DNA from: CAYOXX01 sp964408025
GTDB taxonomy: Bacteria > Acidobacteriota > DATKUA01
Length of the DNA stretch: 19,898 bases
Reading direction: 5' to 3'
Assembly (NCBI GenBank): GCA_964408025.1
Contig: CAYOXX010000057.1
Location: forward strand, 1 to 19,898
Position numbers and translations under genes: made by a program. Under the pieces are notes generated by a model, which saw only the letters and a list, made by a program, of their open reading frames with translations, did no database searches and was not told the origin of the DNA. Below are positions 1 to 8,324 of the stretch, piece after piece; the first letter of the stretch is position 1; each line of letters opens with the position of its first letter.

Positions 1-14
1 GGGGGGGGGGGGGG
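1..14. other. Poly-G run at the left edge, probable artefact
   Basis: The window opens with 14 consecutive G residues and then changes abruptly to ordinary sequence. Homopolymer G at a contig end is a common artefact of two-colour sequencing chemistry carried into an assembly. No biological role is supported. Confidence 0.7.
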
Positions 15-322
15 ACATCGAGTGATAGGGAAGCGCGGATAGAGCGTTCAACGGCGGCATTCGATTTCGGCACGTTCCGATTCAGCGTTCTCAGGGCACT
101 TGCCGCTGCTTCCAACTCATAAGGTCTGTCCACTTACCGCTTCTGAAAAGAAATCTGCAACCCGAGACAACCTTTCGCTTTAACTCGGCGTCCTATTTGT
201 GAGTACATCTTCACCATCCGGTCGTCGATATCGGCCGGCGGACAGCGAAGGTAAGCAAATAAAATACGAGAGGGACCGCCAGACCCGGCAGCAGCGCTAA
301 TCAAAGCATCAGGAGGGCCATA
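15..322. other. Leader region without a recognisable gene
   Basis: I see no convincing coding region, RNA gene or clear sigma70 promoter in this stretch upstream of the first CBM9/DUF5916 gene. There is an AT-richer patch near 255-266 (AAATAAAATAC) that could hold a -10 element, but no matching -35 lies at the right distance. A strong ribosome binding site (AGGAGGG, 311-317) sits just before the ATG at 323. Confidence 0.5.
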
Positions 323-2578
323 ATGTTAAAGGCGGTTCTGAGTTACCTGCTCATCGTTTCGTCCCTGTTTCTGTATTCCGGTTTCGCTGTCGGCGCCCGC
401 GCCGACTCCGAACCTTCCAGATTGACTGCCGATGGCAGGCCGGTCTACGCAGTGCCGCGGATCTATACCGAGGTGCGCATCGACGGCGTCCTCGACGAGG
501 AGGTTTGGGAGAACGCGCTCGTCATCGAGCTGAACTACGAGGTGCGCCCGGGTGAGAACGTGCCGGCGCCGGTGCGCACCGAGGTGCTGCTGGCCTATGA
601 CGAGAAGACCCTCTACGCCGCCTTCCGCGCCTACGATCCCGAGCCGTCGGCGATCCGCGCCCGCATCAGGGACCACGACGAGCTTGGAGGAGATGACTGG
701 GTGGCGCTCATCCTCGATACGTTCAACGACGAGCGCCGGAGCTTCGATTTCATCGTCAATCCGCTCGGCGTGCAGTACGACCAGATTGAAACCCAAACCG
801 GCGGTGACGTCGGCTGGGACGCCATTTGGGATTCCGCCGGCCGCATCACCGACTGGGGCTACGCCGTCGAGATGGCCATACCGTTCAACCAGCTACGCTT
901 CCAGCGCACCGACGGCCCGCAGATCTGGAGCTTCGACGGCGTGCGCAGCTACCCCCGCACCGTCCGCCACCACATCGGCGCCTTCCCCAGGGACCGCAGC
1001 AACAACTGCTACCTCTGCCAGGCGATCAAGATCGAAGGCTTCGAGGGAGCCAGGCCCGGCCGCAACATCGAGATTGCCCCCACACTCACCGCCGTCCGCA
1101 CAGACGAGCGCAGCGAGCTGCCCGACGGCGACTTCGAGAGCAGGGACCGGGAGGCCGAGGTCGGTCTGTCGGCGCGCTGGGGCATCACGCCCAACATGAC
1201 GCTGAACGCGACCGCCAATCCCGACTTCTCGCAGGTCGAGGCCGACGCCCTGCAGCTGGACATCAACGAGCCGTTCGCCCTCTTCTTCGAGGAAAGGCGG
1301 CCCTTCTTCACCGAGGGCTCCGACTTCTTCGACACCCGCCTCAACGTCGTCTACTCGCGCATGATGCGCGACCCCTCCTGGGGCCTCAAGCTCACCGGCA
1401 AAGAGGGCTCCAACACCATGGGAGCCCTGGTGGTCCGCGACGAGCTGACAAATCTTGTCTTCCCCGGCAGCCAGGGATCGGACTCCACATCGCTGGCGGC
1501 TGCCAACACCTCGTCGGTCTTCCGCTATAAGCGCGACTTCGGCAGCAGATACACAGTCGGCCTGCTGGCCACCGACCGCGAGGGGAACGATTACTTCAAC
1601 CGCGTCTTCGGCTTCGATACTGACTTTCGCCTCACCTCCCGCGACCGCGTGCGTGTGCAGGTGCTCGGCTCGTCGACGCGCTACCCCGGCGCGGTGGCCG
1701 ACGAGTTCGAGCAGCAGATGGACGGCTTCGGCGGCCGGGCGATCGATGTCTACTACTTTCACAACACACGCAGCCACGACTGGTACGCCGGCCTCAGAGA
1801 CATCAGCGACGGGTTCAGGGCCGACCTCGGATTCATCCCCCGTGTCGGCTACCGCAATTACTATGCCGGCTGGGGCCACACCTGGAACGCCAGCCCGGGT
1901 AAGTGGTGGTCGATGTTCAACTTCGGCGCCGGCTACGACCACTACGAGGACCAAGCAGGGCAGCCCCTCGATAGGAATGCCGAATTCTGGCTCAACTACG
2001 CCGGTCCGCTGCAGACCTACGTGGACATCAACGGCGGCCGGCGGCAGGAGGCCTACAACGGCGAGGAGTTCACCCAGAACTACCTCAGGTTCTACTCCAA
2101 CATGAGGCCGGCCGGAAACGTCGTCTTCGTGCTCAACGGCCGCCTCGGCGACCGCATAGACTACGCCAACACGCGCCTGGGCAAGCGGTTCCAGATCAGC
2201 CCGGCCGTCAGCTACGCCTTCGGACTACACTTGCGCCTGAGCCTGGACCACACATTCGAACGGATGAGCGTCGACGGGGGCCGGCTCTACAGCGCCAACA
2301 TCAGCCAACTCTCCGCCATCTACCAGTTCAGCACCCGCGCCTTCCTGCGCTCGATCATCCAGTACGTCGACTACCGCTACAACGCCGACCTCTACATCGA
2401 CGAGATCGACCCGGTCTTCCGGCGCCTCTCCACGCAGCTACTCTTCTCCTACAAGATCAATCCCCAGACGGTGCTCTTCGTCGGCTACTCCGACAACTCC
2501 TTCGGCGAGCAGGGCTTCAGCCTGGCCCGCAACGACCGCACCTTCTTCGTTAAGCTCGGCTACGCCTGGGTGCTGTGA
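323..2578 (+). CDS. Secreted CBM9-like / DUF5916 outer-membrane protein, copy 1
   Basis: 751 residues. A signal peptide covers about residues 1-27 (hydrophobic core, then …VGARA). A CBM9-like beta-sandwich follows: the hallmark V-R-I-D-G-V-L-D-E-E-x-W lies at 51-62, with a later W-G-Y-A-V-E-M-A-I-P-F segment. The remaining ~500 residues are rich in alternating aromatic strands and match the layout of DUF5916 proteins, which are predicted outer-membrane beta-barrels; the protein ends in YAWVL rather than the usual terminal Phe. A Cys pair at 229 and 232 (CYLC) is shared with the neighbouring paralogue. The start is supported by AGGAGGG five bases upstream. Proteins of this architecture are common in Acidobacteriota, Gemmatimonadota and Bacteroidota; their function is not established, with glycan binding or surface transport only inferred. 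A rho-independent terminator follows, so it is probably a single-gene transcript. Confidence 0.85.
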   Translation: MLKAVLSYLLIVSSLFLYSGFAVGARADSEPSRLTADGRPVYAVPRIYTEVRIDGVLDEEVWENALVIELNYEVRPGENVPAPVRTEVLLAYDEKTLYAAFRAYDPEPSAIRARIRDHDELGGDDWVALILDTFNDERRSFDFIVNPLGVQYDQIETQTGGDVGWDAIWDSAGRITDWGYAVEMAIPFNQLRFQRTDGPQIWSFDGVRSYPRTVRHHIGAFPRDRSNNCYLCQAIKIEGFEGARPGRNIEIAPTLTAVRTDERSELPDGDFESRDREAEVGLSARWGITPNMTLNATANPDFSQVEADALQLDINEPFALFFEERRPFFTEGSDFFDTRLNVVYSRMMRDPSWGLKLTGKEGSNTMGALVVRDELTNLVFPGSQGSDSTSLAAANTSSVFRYKRDFGSRYTVGLLATDREGNDYFNRVFGFDTDFRLTSRDRVRVQVLGSSTRYPGAVADEFEQQMDGFGGRAIDVYYFHNTRSHDWYAGLRDISDGFRADLGFIPRVGYRNYYAGWGHTWNASPGKWWSMFNFGAGYDHYEDQAGQPLDRNAEFWLNYAGPLQTYVDINGGRRQEAYNGEEFTQNYLRFYSNMRPAGNVVFVLNGRLGDRIDYANTRLGKRFQISPAVSYAFGLHLRLSLDHTFERMSVDGGRLYSANISQLSAIYQFSTRAFLRSIIQYVDYRYNADLYIDEIDPVFRRLSTQLLFSYKINPQTVLFVGYSDNSFGEQGFSLARNDRTFFVKLGYAWVL

Positions 2579-2625
2579 GGCCGCGCGCGGGATCGGCGTA
2601 ACCCCGGACACCGGAGCTTGAGAAA

Positions 2626-2658
2626 GGCCGCTCCGCGAACAACGCGGCGCGGCTTTTT
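2626..2658 (+). terminator. Rho-independent terminator after the first DUF5916 gene
   Basis: Left arm GCCGCTCCGCG (2627-2637) pairs with right arm CGCGGCGCGGC (2643-2653) with one internal mismatch around an AACAA loop. Five T residues follow (2654-2658). It lies 48 bases after the stop codon and is a classic intrinsic terminator for the plus strand. Confidence 0.85.
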
Positions 2659-2722
2659 GATTCTGCCCAAAAGCTGCATAGATTACAATATAATCCGCCT
2701 TTAATATTGCACTAATTTTTAC

Positions 2723-2751
2723 TTGACCTTTGGCGTAAATTGTTTCATATT
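2723..2751 (+). promoter_or_regulatory. Putative sigma70-type promoter for the second DUF5916 gene
   Basis: TTGACC (2723-2728) resembles the -35 consensus and is followed after 17 bases by CATATT (2746-2751); TATTTT two bases downstream is an alternative -10. The element sits inside an unusually AT-rich spacer (about 2660-2830), between the preceding terminator and the ATG at 2848, leaving a leader of roughly 90 bases. The -10 match is only moderate. Confidence 0.5.
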
Positions 2752-2847
2752 TTATAAGAGAGCGGTATCCTAGCGATAAACATGATATTAATAATGTGGG
2801 AACACTGCATTAACTTCGATTAGACCTCAGGCAGTGGTGGGACTACG

Positions 2848-5100
2848 ATGCCAAGGGCGGGTCTGAATTATCCTCTTATCGTCGTACTCATCCATCTGCT
2901 ACTGTCTGTTCCCCTCCAAGCCCAAGAGGGCCCGGCCGAGACGACAACCGCCGACGGCAGGCCGGTCTACCGCGTGCCAGCGGCCGCCTCCGCGGTGCGC
3001 GTGGACGGAGTCCTCGACGAAGAAGCCTGGCAGGGAGCGCTGGCGCTGGAGCTGCGCTACGAGGTGCAGCCCGGCGAGAACGTGCCGCCGCCGGTGCGGA
3101 CCGAGGTGCTGCTGGCCTACGACGAGTCACGACTCTACGTCGCCTTCCGTGCCCGCGATCCGAATCCGCCGGCCATCCGCGCGCGTCTGCACGACCGCGA
3201 TTCGCTCAGTCTGGACGACTGGGTCGGCGTGGTGCTGGACACCTTCAACGACGAGCGCAGGAATTACCTCTTCCAAGCCAATCCCCTCGGCGTGCAGCAG
3301 GATCAGGTCGAGACCATGGATGCCAGCGACAGGAGGTGGGACGCGATCTGGGACTCGGCCGGCCGCATCCACTCCTGGGGCTACGCCATCGAGATGGCGA
3401 TCCCCTTCAACTCCCTGCGCTTCCAGCGCTCCGGCGGCGACCAGGTCTGGGGCTTCGACGCCGTGCGCAGCTACCCCCGCAGCCAGGGCTACCTCATCGG
3501 CCTCTTCCCCCGGGACCGCAGCAACAACTGCTACCTCTGCCAGGCGGTCAAGCTGATCGGCTTCGCGGGCGCCACGCCAGGCCGCGACGTCGAGATCGCC
3601 CCCACGGTGACCGCCGTGCGCACCGACGAGCGCACGGAATTGCCGCACGGCGACTTCGAGGCGCGCGACCGCGAGGCCGAGGTCGGCGTCACCGTCCGCT
3701 GGGGCCTGACGCCCAACATGACGATGAGCGTGACGGCGAATCCCGACTTCTCGCAGGTCGAGGCCGACACGCTGCAGCTCGACGTCAACCAGCCGTTCGC
3801 CCTCTCCTACCCCGAAAAGCGCCCCTTCTTCACCGAAGCCTCGGACTTTTTCGACACCAGGCTGACTGCCGTCTACACCCGCACCATGCGCGACCCCGCC
3901 TGGGGCCTGAAGCTGACCGGCAAAGAGGGGGCCAACACGATCGGCGCCTACGTCGTCCGGGACGAGCTGACCAACCTCATATTCCCCGGCAGCAGGAGCT
4001 CCAGCTCCACCTCGCTCGATATCGATTCGACCGCCTCTGTCTTCCGTTACCGCCTCGACATATGGAACAACTCCACCGTCGGGCTCCTCCTGACCGACCG
4101 CGAGGGGAGCGGCTACTTCAACCGGGTCTTCGGCTTCGACGGCGACTTCCGCCTCACCGCCACCGATCGCCTCCAGATGCAGTTCCTCGGCTCCAGCACA
4201 CGCTACCCCGACGCCGTGGCCTCCGAGTTCGGCCAACCGTTCGACGATTTCGACGACACCGCGCTCGAGATCTTCTACTACCACAGCACGCGAAGCTGGA
4301 GCTGGTATCTCGGCTACTCCGACTTCGGCAGGGGATTCCGCGCCGATCTCGGCTTCATACCCCGAGTCGACTACCGCCGTATGCTGGCTGGACTGCGCTA
4401 CACCTGGAACGGCCGCCCGGGCGACTGGTGGTGGCTGTTCTCCTTCGGGGGCGGCTTCGACCACCTCGAGGACCACAACGGCGACGCAGTCAGCAGCGAG
4501 GCCATGTTCTGGTTCTACTACCGCGGCTCCATGCAGTCGGGGGTAGATCTGATCGGCTCGAGGTATCGCGAGGCGTACAACGGCGTCGAGTTCGACATGA
4601 ATTACTTATCCCTGCAGACCTGGATCCTGCCGACGGCCGACCTCTACCTCAAATTAGAGGGCATCTTCGACGACCGCATCGACTACGCCAACACGCGCCC
4701 CGGCAAGAGGATCCGCCTTAATCCCTATATCAGCTACCGCCTCGGCCTCCACCTGCGCCTAAGCCTCAACCACACTTACGAGCGGATGAGCGTCGCCGCC
4801 GGGCGCCTCTACACCGCCAACATCAGCCGCGCCTCGGTCCGCTACCAGTTCAGCGCCCGCGCCTTCCTGCGCTCGATCCTCCAGTACGTCGACTACCGCT
4901 ACAGCTCCGAACTCTACACTTTCCCGATCAGTCCTGAATACCGCCACCTCTCGACGCAGGTACTGTTCTCCTACAAGCTCAACGCCCGCACCGTGCTCTT
5001 CGTCGGCTACTCCGACAACCACTTCGGCTACCAGGACTTCGGCCTCGCCCAGGCCGACCGCACCTTCTTCGTCAAGCTCGGCTACGCCTGGGTGCTCTAG
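2848..5100 (+). CDS. Secreted CBM9-like / DUF5916 outer-membrane protein, copy 2
   Basis: 750 residues and clearly a paralogue of the upstream gene along its whole length. It has a signal peptide (about 1-25, ending around L-Q-A-Q-E), the CBM9 hallmark V-R-V-D-G-V-L-D-E-E-A-W at 50-61, and the same Cys pair at 228 and 231. The barrel-like C-terminal region ends in the identical FFVKLGYAWVL. The core around NPDFSQVEAD is almost unchanged between copies, while the regions corresponding to the later strands and loops differ more, as expected for surface-exposed parts. The ribosome binding site (GGTGGG near 2835) is weaker than that of copy 1. Its own promoter-like sequence and downstream hairpin suggest separate transcription. 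The duplication looks old: there is no long run of identical DNA. The biological role is unknown. Confidence 0.85.
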   Translation: MPRAGLNYPLIVVLIHLLLSVPLQAQEGPAETTTADGRPVYRVPAAASAVRVDGVLDEEAWQGALALELRYEVQPGENVPPPVRTEVLLAYDESRLYVAFRARDPNPPAIRARLHDRDSLSLDDWVGVVLDTFNDERRNYLFQANPLGVQQDQVETMDASDRRWDAIWDSAGRIHSWGYAIEMAIPFNSLRFQRSGGDQVWGFDAVRSYPRSQGYLIGLFPRDRSNNCYLCQAVKLIGFAGATPGRDVEIAPTVTAVRTDERTELPHGDFEARDREAEVGVTVRWGLTPNMTMSVTANPDFSQVEADTLQLDVNQPFALSYPEKRPFFTEASDFFDTRLTAVYTRTMRDPAWGLKLTGKEGANTIGAYVVRDELTNLIFPGSRSSSSTSLDIDSTASVFRYRLDIWNNSTVGLLLTDREGSGYFNRVFGFDGDFRLTATDRLQMQFLGSSTRYPDAVASEFGQPFDDFDDTALEIFYYHSTRSWSWYLGYSDFGRGFRADLGFIPRVDYRRMLAGLRYTWNGRPGDWWWLFSFGGGFDHLEDHNGDAVSSEAMFWFYYRGSMQSGVDLIGSRYREAYNGVEFDMNYLSLQTWILPTADLYLKLEGIFDDRIDYANTRPGKRIRLNPYISYRLGLHLRLSLNHTYERMSVAAGRLYTANISRASVRYQFSARAFLRSILQYVDYRYSSELYTFPISPEYRHLSTQVLFSYKLNARTVLFVGYSDNHFGYQDFGLAQADRTFFVKLGYAWVL

Positions 5101-5129
5101 CCCGGTCAGGCAGCCGTATTTCCAACCAG

Positions 5130-5156
5130 GGGAGGCCTCAGGTACCTAGGCCTCCC
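5130..5156. terminator. Long hairpin between convergent genes, probable bidirectional terminator
   Basis: GGGAGGCCT (5130-5138) and AGGCCTCCC (5148-5156) form a perfect nine-base stem. The nine-base loop contains a further small palindrome (AGGTACCT). It lies between the convergent ends of the DUF5916 gene (stop at 5100) and the minus-strand operon (stop at 5206), where a shared terminator is expected. No T tract follows on either strand, so intrinsic termination is uncertain. Confidence 0.5.
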
Positions 5157-5205
5157 ACGGCGTTATCATGCGGGAATCGCGAGTTTGTCTTTCGCGCTGA
5201 AGCCT

Positions 5206-6021
5206 TCAGATTTCGACTCCGAGGACGCCCTTGAGTGCGAAGCCGAAGACTATTGTAAGAATCAGGAAGAATATCACCCAGTGGATGCGCCAGCCGAGCA
5301 GGCTGACCTCGCCCTCGGGGTAGACTACCTCGAAGTGCTCGACCGGCCCGTCGGAGGGAAGCGGGGGCGCGCCGGGATTCCAAAGCTCTGACCAGACGCC
5401 GCGCACGCGCACCGGCTCGATCTTGGCGAAGCCGCCCTCGACCAGCACGCTGTGGGTGATCGGCCGGTCGCCGACGCTGAGCGTAAGCTCTCTCTGCCCC
5501 GGCCCGTCGGCGCGGATGCGCCAGTTGACCTCGTTGAGGGTGGCGATGCGCAGCGGCGGCGTTTCGACCTCAAGGCCCTCACCGGCCTCGAGCTGCAGGT
5601 CGTAGATCGCCTCGGGGTCCGCGACGCGCGCCACCACCAGGGCGCTCTCGCCCGCCTCGAGCGGCTGGTAGCCGTACCAGAGGTTCAGCTGGATCAGCAT
5701 CAGCACCACCGGCAGAACCATCCAGAGCATCGGCACCAGTGCGTGGGCCATGTAGCGGAAGGAGGAGCCGAAGATGCTCCCCTGGGCGCGCATCATCTGC
5801 CCCATGTCGGCCTTGAAGAGCCGCACCTCGAGGAAGCCGGCGGCTATGCGGTCCTTGGTGCGCCTGATGGCGTTTTGGTTGCTGGTGGCGCGGAAGATGA
5901 GCAGGAACACCACGCCGGCCAGCGCCGAGAAGATCCAGAGGGCTACTTCGCCGCCCAGCATCCCGGTGGCGCCGAAGAAGAGGTCGAACACGAAGCCGAT
6001 TGCAGCGTTGAAGATACTCAT
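5206..6021 (-). CDS. Three-helix membrane protein, possibly Oxa1/EMC3 (DUF106)-like, with an extracytoplasmic domain
   Basis: 271 residues. Predicted membrane helices lie at about 26-44, 94-114 and 245-266, with an amphipathic hydrophobic stretch at 5-20. Between the first two is a basic, helical segment (around SNQNAIRRTKDRI, 47-59) of about 48 residues that should face the cytoplasm. Between the second and third lies a beta-rich domain of about 125 residues, which the positive-inside rule puts outside. Helix, cytoplasmic helical hairpin, helix is the arrangement of the Oxa1 superfamily (YidC, EMC3, TMCO1, archaeal DUF106), but I see no diagnostic motif, so the family call is structural inference. 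It is the last gene of the cysC operon, 39 bases after the ribbon-helix-helix gene. It may anchor or insert the operon's exported or membrane-bound phosphohydrolases. The alternative is an unrelated membrane-anchored beta-sandwich protein. Confidence 0.7.
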   Translation of the reverse strand: MSIFNAAIGFVFDLFFGATGMLGGEVALWIFSALAGVVFLLIFRATSNQNAIRRTKDRIAAGFLEVRLFKADMGQMMRAQGSIFGSSFRYMAHALVPMLWMVLPVVLMLIQLNLWYGYQPLEAGESALVVARVADPEAIYDLQLEAGEGLEVETPPLRIATLNEVNWRIRADGPGQRELTLSVGDRPITHSVLVEGGFAKIEPVRVRGVWSELWNPGAPPLPSDGPVEHFEVVYPEGEVSLLGWRIHWVIFFLILTIVFGFALKGVLGVEI

Positions 6022-6060
6022 GTCGCTAGCGCCCCTGCCGCGGGATTGCCCCGGCGGCGA

Positions 6061-6243
6061 TTAGATGTAACCCAGTCCCTGCAACTTCTTGCGCACCTCA
6101 TCCTCGCTGTCGGTCTCCTCGAGCTGCTCCACTTCCTTCTCGAGGGCATGATGCACGAACTCCTCGACTGAGGAGTAGCCGGCGATCTCGCTGAACTTCT
6201 TCACCTTCTCGAAGAGCTCGTTTTCGATCTTAACCTTGGCCAT
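6061..6243 (-). CDS. Ribbon-helix-helix-like small protein with an LGYI C-terminal tail
   Basis: 60 residues. A short strand (A-K-V-K-I, 2-6) is followed by a helix at about 9-21, a turn at G22-Y23-S24 and a second helix at about 25-42. This is the pattern of the ribbon-helix-helix (CopG/MetJ-like) DNA-binding fold, which works as a dimer. A second, acidic-to-basic segment (43-60) ends in V-R-K-K-L-Q-G-L-G-Y-I, closely matching the last residues of CysC in the same operon. The gene lies 17 bases after the stop of the Tat-dependent AlkP protein. It could be an autoregulator of the operon or an adaptor that binds the enzymes through its tail. No partner toxin gene is adjacent, so an antitoxin role is not supported. 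Confidence 0.75.
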   Translation of the reverse strand: MAKVKIENELFEKVKKFSEIAGYSSVEEFVHHALEKEVEQLEETDSEDEVRKKLQGLGYI

Positions 6244-6260
6244 AATCCTGTCCCCTGTTC

Positions 6261-8324
6261 TTACGCTTCGAATATGCTGCGGCCGCGCATCTGCGCCGGC
6301 CTCTCGATGCCGAACTCAGCCAGTATGGTGACCGGCAGATCTACGATGCGTGGGTCGGCGAGCGCGAACGGCCGGCTGGAAAAGAGTATTCCGGGCACGA
6401 CCTCGGCCGCCATGCAGTGGTCGCCACTCCACATCAGCTGGTTGACAGCAAGTATGCTCGGCCCGATCTGGAGCTGCGCGTCGGTGCCCGAGATACGGTA
6501 GCCGGCGTTGTAGCCGACGATCAGGTCGGGCAGCGTCTCCACCTCGGGCCCGCTGTAGACCTCCTCGCGCCGGTAGACGCGGTAGACCGGCCTCTCGCCC
6601 GTCTCCGGGTCTCTCCAGGCCTCGAGTTCACGCTTGAGGCGGGTCTTGACCTCCTCGGCCTCGGCGGGGTCGACGGCCCCCTGGCCCTCGCGGCCGCGCA
6701 GATTGAGGTAGAGTCCGTTGAGGCCGATGCCGTAGGCGCTGGTTCGGCCCCAGTCGACGTCGCGATGGCTGGCGTGGGTCCGGGCCGCCGCTTCCGGCTT
6801 GATGGAGAGGTAGCGGTGGCGCCGCAGCCAGGTGTTGAGGTGGAACTCCTTTGCGAAGGAAGCGAAGCCGTGGTCGGAGAGGATGAGCAGCAGCGAGTCG
6901 TCGTCGAGCCGCTCCATCACGCGGCCGACCATGCGGTCCATGCGCTCGTAGACGTCGAAGATGAAGCGGCGCAGAGTCGGATCGGACTCGGCGTGCAGCG
7001 GGTGGCTCTCGTCGATCGAGCGCCAGAACATGTGCATGTCCTGGTCGGTGCTGGAGACGTAGAAGAAGAAGAGGCCGTCGCGGAAGCGCTCCCACTCGCA
7101 GTCGAACATCCTCATCCGCTCGTCCAGGATAAGCTGCGCCTGGCGGGCGTAGTCCCGGTCGTCGAAGACGCGGTTGTCCAGCGCCTTGGTGTCGGCGGGG
7201 AGCCCTTTGGTCCAGAAGGGGCCGATCTCGCGGGCCAGCTCGGCGCCGTAGCCGCCGGGGTGGGTCACCGGCAGCGCCTGCGACCCTGGGTCGATGTTGA
7301 TCGGCGTGACGTAGAGGCGGAAGTTGGGGTAGGTCTCCATGAGGTAGAAGCGGCAGATGCCGCTGACGCTGCCGATCACCGGCATCATCTCGAAGTTCAC
7401 TCGCACCCAGTCGCTGTACTCGCCCTGCCTCAGCAGTATCCGCTCGCCCTGGATATCGATGCGCGCCACCCGGTTCACGTCCGGCTCGGGATCGACGTAG
7501 ACGGTGAAGGGGACCTTGACGTTGTTGGGGTACTCATCGTCGAAGGTCGGCTCGCGCTGCGCGCGGAGGTTGTTCTCCGGCCCGATCAATTCCCCCTCTA
7601 CAGTGCCTTCGATGACGTCGACGTAGAAGATGCGCCCGCCGGGCAGGCTGCTGCCGATCTGGTCGGCGTAGGATTCGAAACCGTTGGACGTGTAGTATGA
7701 GAAGGTGCCGTAGCCGCCGAGGACGTCAGGCGTGCCCAGGCCGCTGATTGAGCGTGTTGCTTCGTCGTCGGGCGGGAAATTGGCCGGCACCTTGATGACC
7801 ACCGCAGAGATGCCGCGCTCCGTGATGTAACCCCAGAACGGCCTTCCCTTGCGCAGGTTGTAGGCGCCGCCGCCCCCGAGGGGGATGTTGACGTCGCCCA
7901 AGGAGAAGAACGAGTCGGGGTCTACTATCTTTGCGCCGGAGAAGGCAATGTCGTAGGTCTGCGGGTCGCGGTGGACGAAGTCGGCGATGCCGTGGCCGCC
8001 GGAGTCCATGCCGGTGATGAAGTTGCTCCAGGCAACCGGGCTCTGGGGCGGCACGCTTGTGCCGAGCCGCGAGAAGCCGCCCATCTCGGCCAGGCGCCGG
8101 AAGTTGGGCAGGTCGGGCAGGTCGGGATCGCTCCACATGCGCTCGATTATGTTGGGGTCCATGCCGTCGAGGCCGAGCACGATCACCTTCCTGTTGGTCG
8201 CCGCGCGGCCGAGCGAGCAGGCGCTGAAGGGCGCGATGATGCCTGCCGCGGCGGCGCCGCCGCCCACCAGGCGCAAGAAATCGCGCCGACGTAAGCCCTT
8301 GCCCTTGGGTCCATCGCTTTTCAT
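6261..8324 (-). CDS. Tat-exported AlkP-superfamily phosphohydrolase/phosphodiesterase (COG3379-like)
   Basis: 687 residues from the ATG at 8324. The N-terminus carries a twin-arginine signal (R-R-R-D-F-L-R, 12-18), a hydrophobic stretch and F-S-A-C (Cys36), which may be a lipobox. The catalytic domain shows the AlkP-superfamily metal site: D53 in V-L-G-L-D-G, probable nucleophile S95 in P-P-Q-S-P-V-A-W, D484-H485 in L-S-D-H-G-F, a D-Q-D-M-H segment and a late G-D-H. The sulfatase formylglycine motif (C/S-x-P-x-R) is absent, so it is not a classical sulfatase. A GTG three bases further upstream is a possible start; ATG is preferred because GAGGAG then lies eight bases away. The stop of the preceding paralogue overlaps this ATG (TGATG), implying translational coupling. 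The substrate is unknown; phosphodiester or phosphomonoester cleavage in the periplasm is inferred. Confidence 0.85.
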   Translation of the reverse strand: MKSDGPKGKGLRRRDFLRLVGGGAAAAGIIAPFSACSLGRAATNRKVIVLGLDGMDPNIIERMWSDPDLPDLPNFRRLAEMGGFSRLGTSVPPQSPVAWSNFITGMDSGGHGIADFVHRDPQTYDIAFSGAKIVDPDSFFSLGDVNIPLGGGGAYNLRKGRPFWGYITERGISAVVIKVPANFPPDDEATRSISGLGTPDVLGGYGTFSYYTSNGFESYADQIGSSLPGGRIFYVDVIEGTVEGELIGPENNLRAQREPTFDDEYPNNVKVPFTVYVDPEPDVNRVARIDIQGERILLRQGEYSDWVRVNFEMMPVIGSVSGICRFYLMETYPNFRLYVTPINIDPGSQALPVTHPGGYGAELAREIGPFWTKGLPADTKALDNRVFDDRDYARQAQLILDERMRMFDCEWERFRDGLFFFYVSSTDQDMHMFWRSIDESHPLHAESDPTLRRFIFDVYERMDRMVGRVMERLDDDSLLLILSDHGFASFAKEFHLNTWLRRHRYLSIKPEAAARTHASHRDVDWGRTSAYGIGLNGLYLNLRGREGQGAVDPAEAEEVKTRLKRELEAWRDPETGERPVYRVYRREEVYSGPEVETLPDLIVGYNAGYRISGTDAQLQIGPSILAVNQLMWSGDHCMAAEVVPGILFSSRPFALADPRIVDLPVTILAEFGIERPAQMRGRSIFEA

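Noticed and set aside
3127..4476. Long minus-strand open frame (449 codons) opposite the second DUF5916 gene
   Set aside because: Its product is a low-complexity run of Val, Ala, Glu and Gly typical of the antisense of a GC-rich gene; the plus-strand frame has a signal peptide and recognisable domains.
6061..6243. Toxin-antitoxin antitoxin
   Set aside because: Although ribbon-helix-helix-like, it lies between an AlkP enzyme gene and a membrane protein gene with no toxin-like small gene adjacent.
6417..7700. Plus-strand open frame opposite the Tat-dependent AlkP gene
   Set aside because: Antisense shadow with no domain pattern; the minus-strand gene is fully supported.
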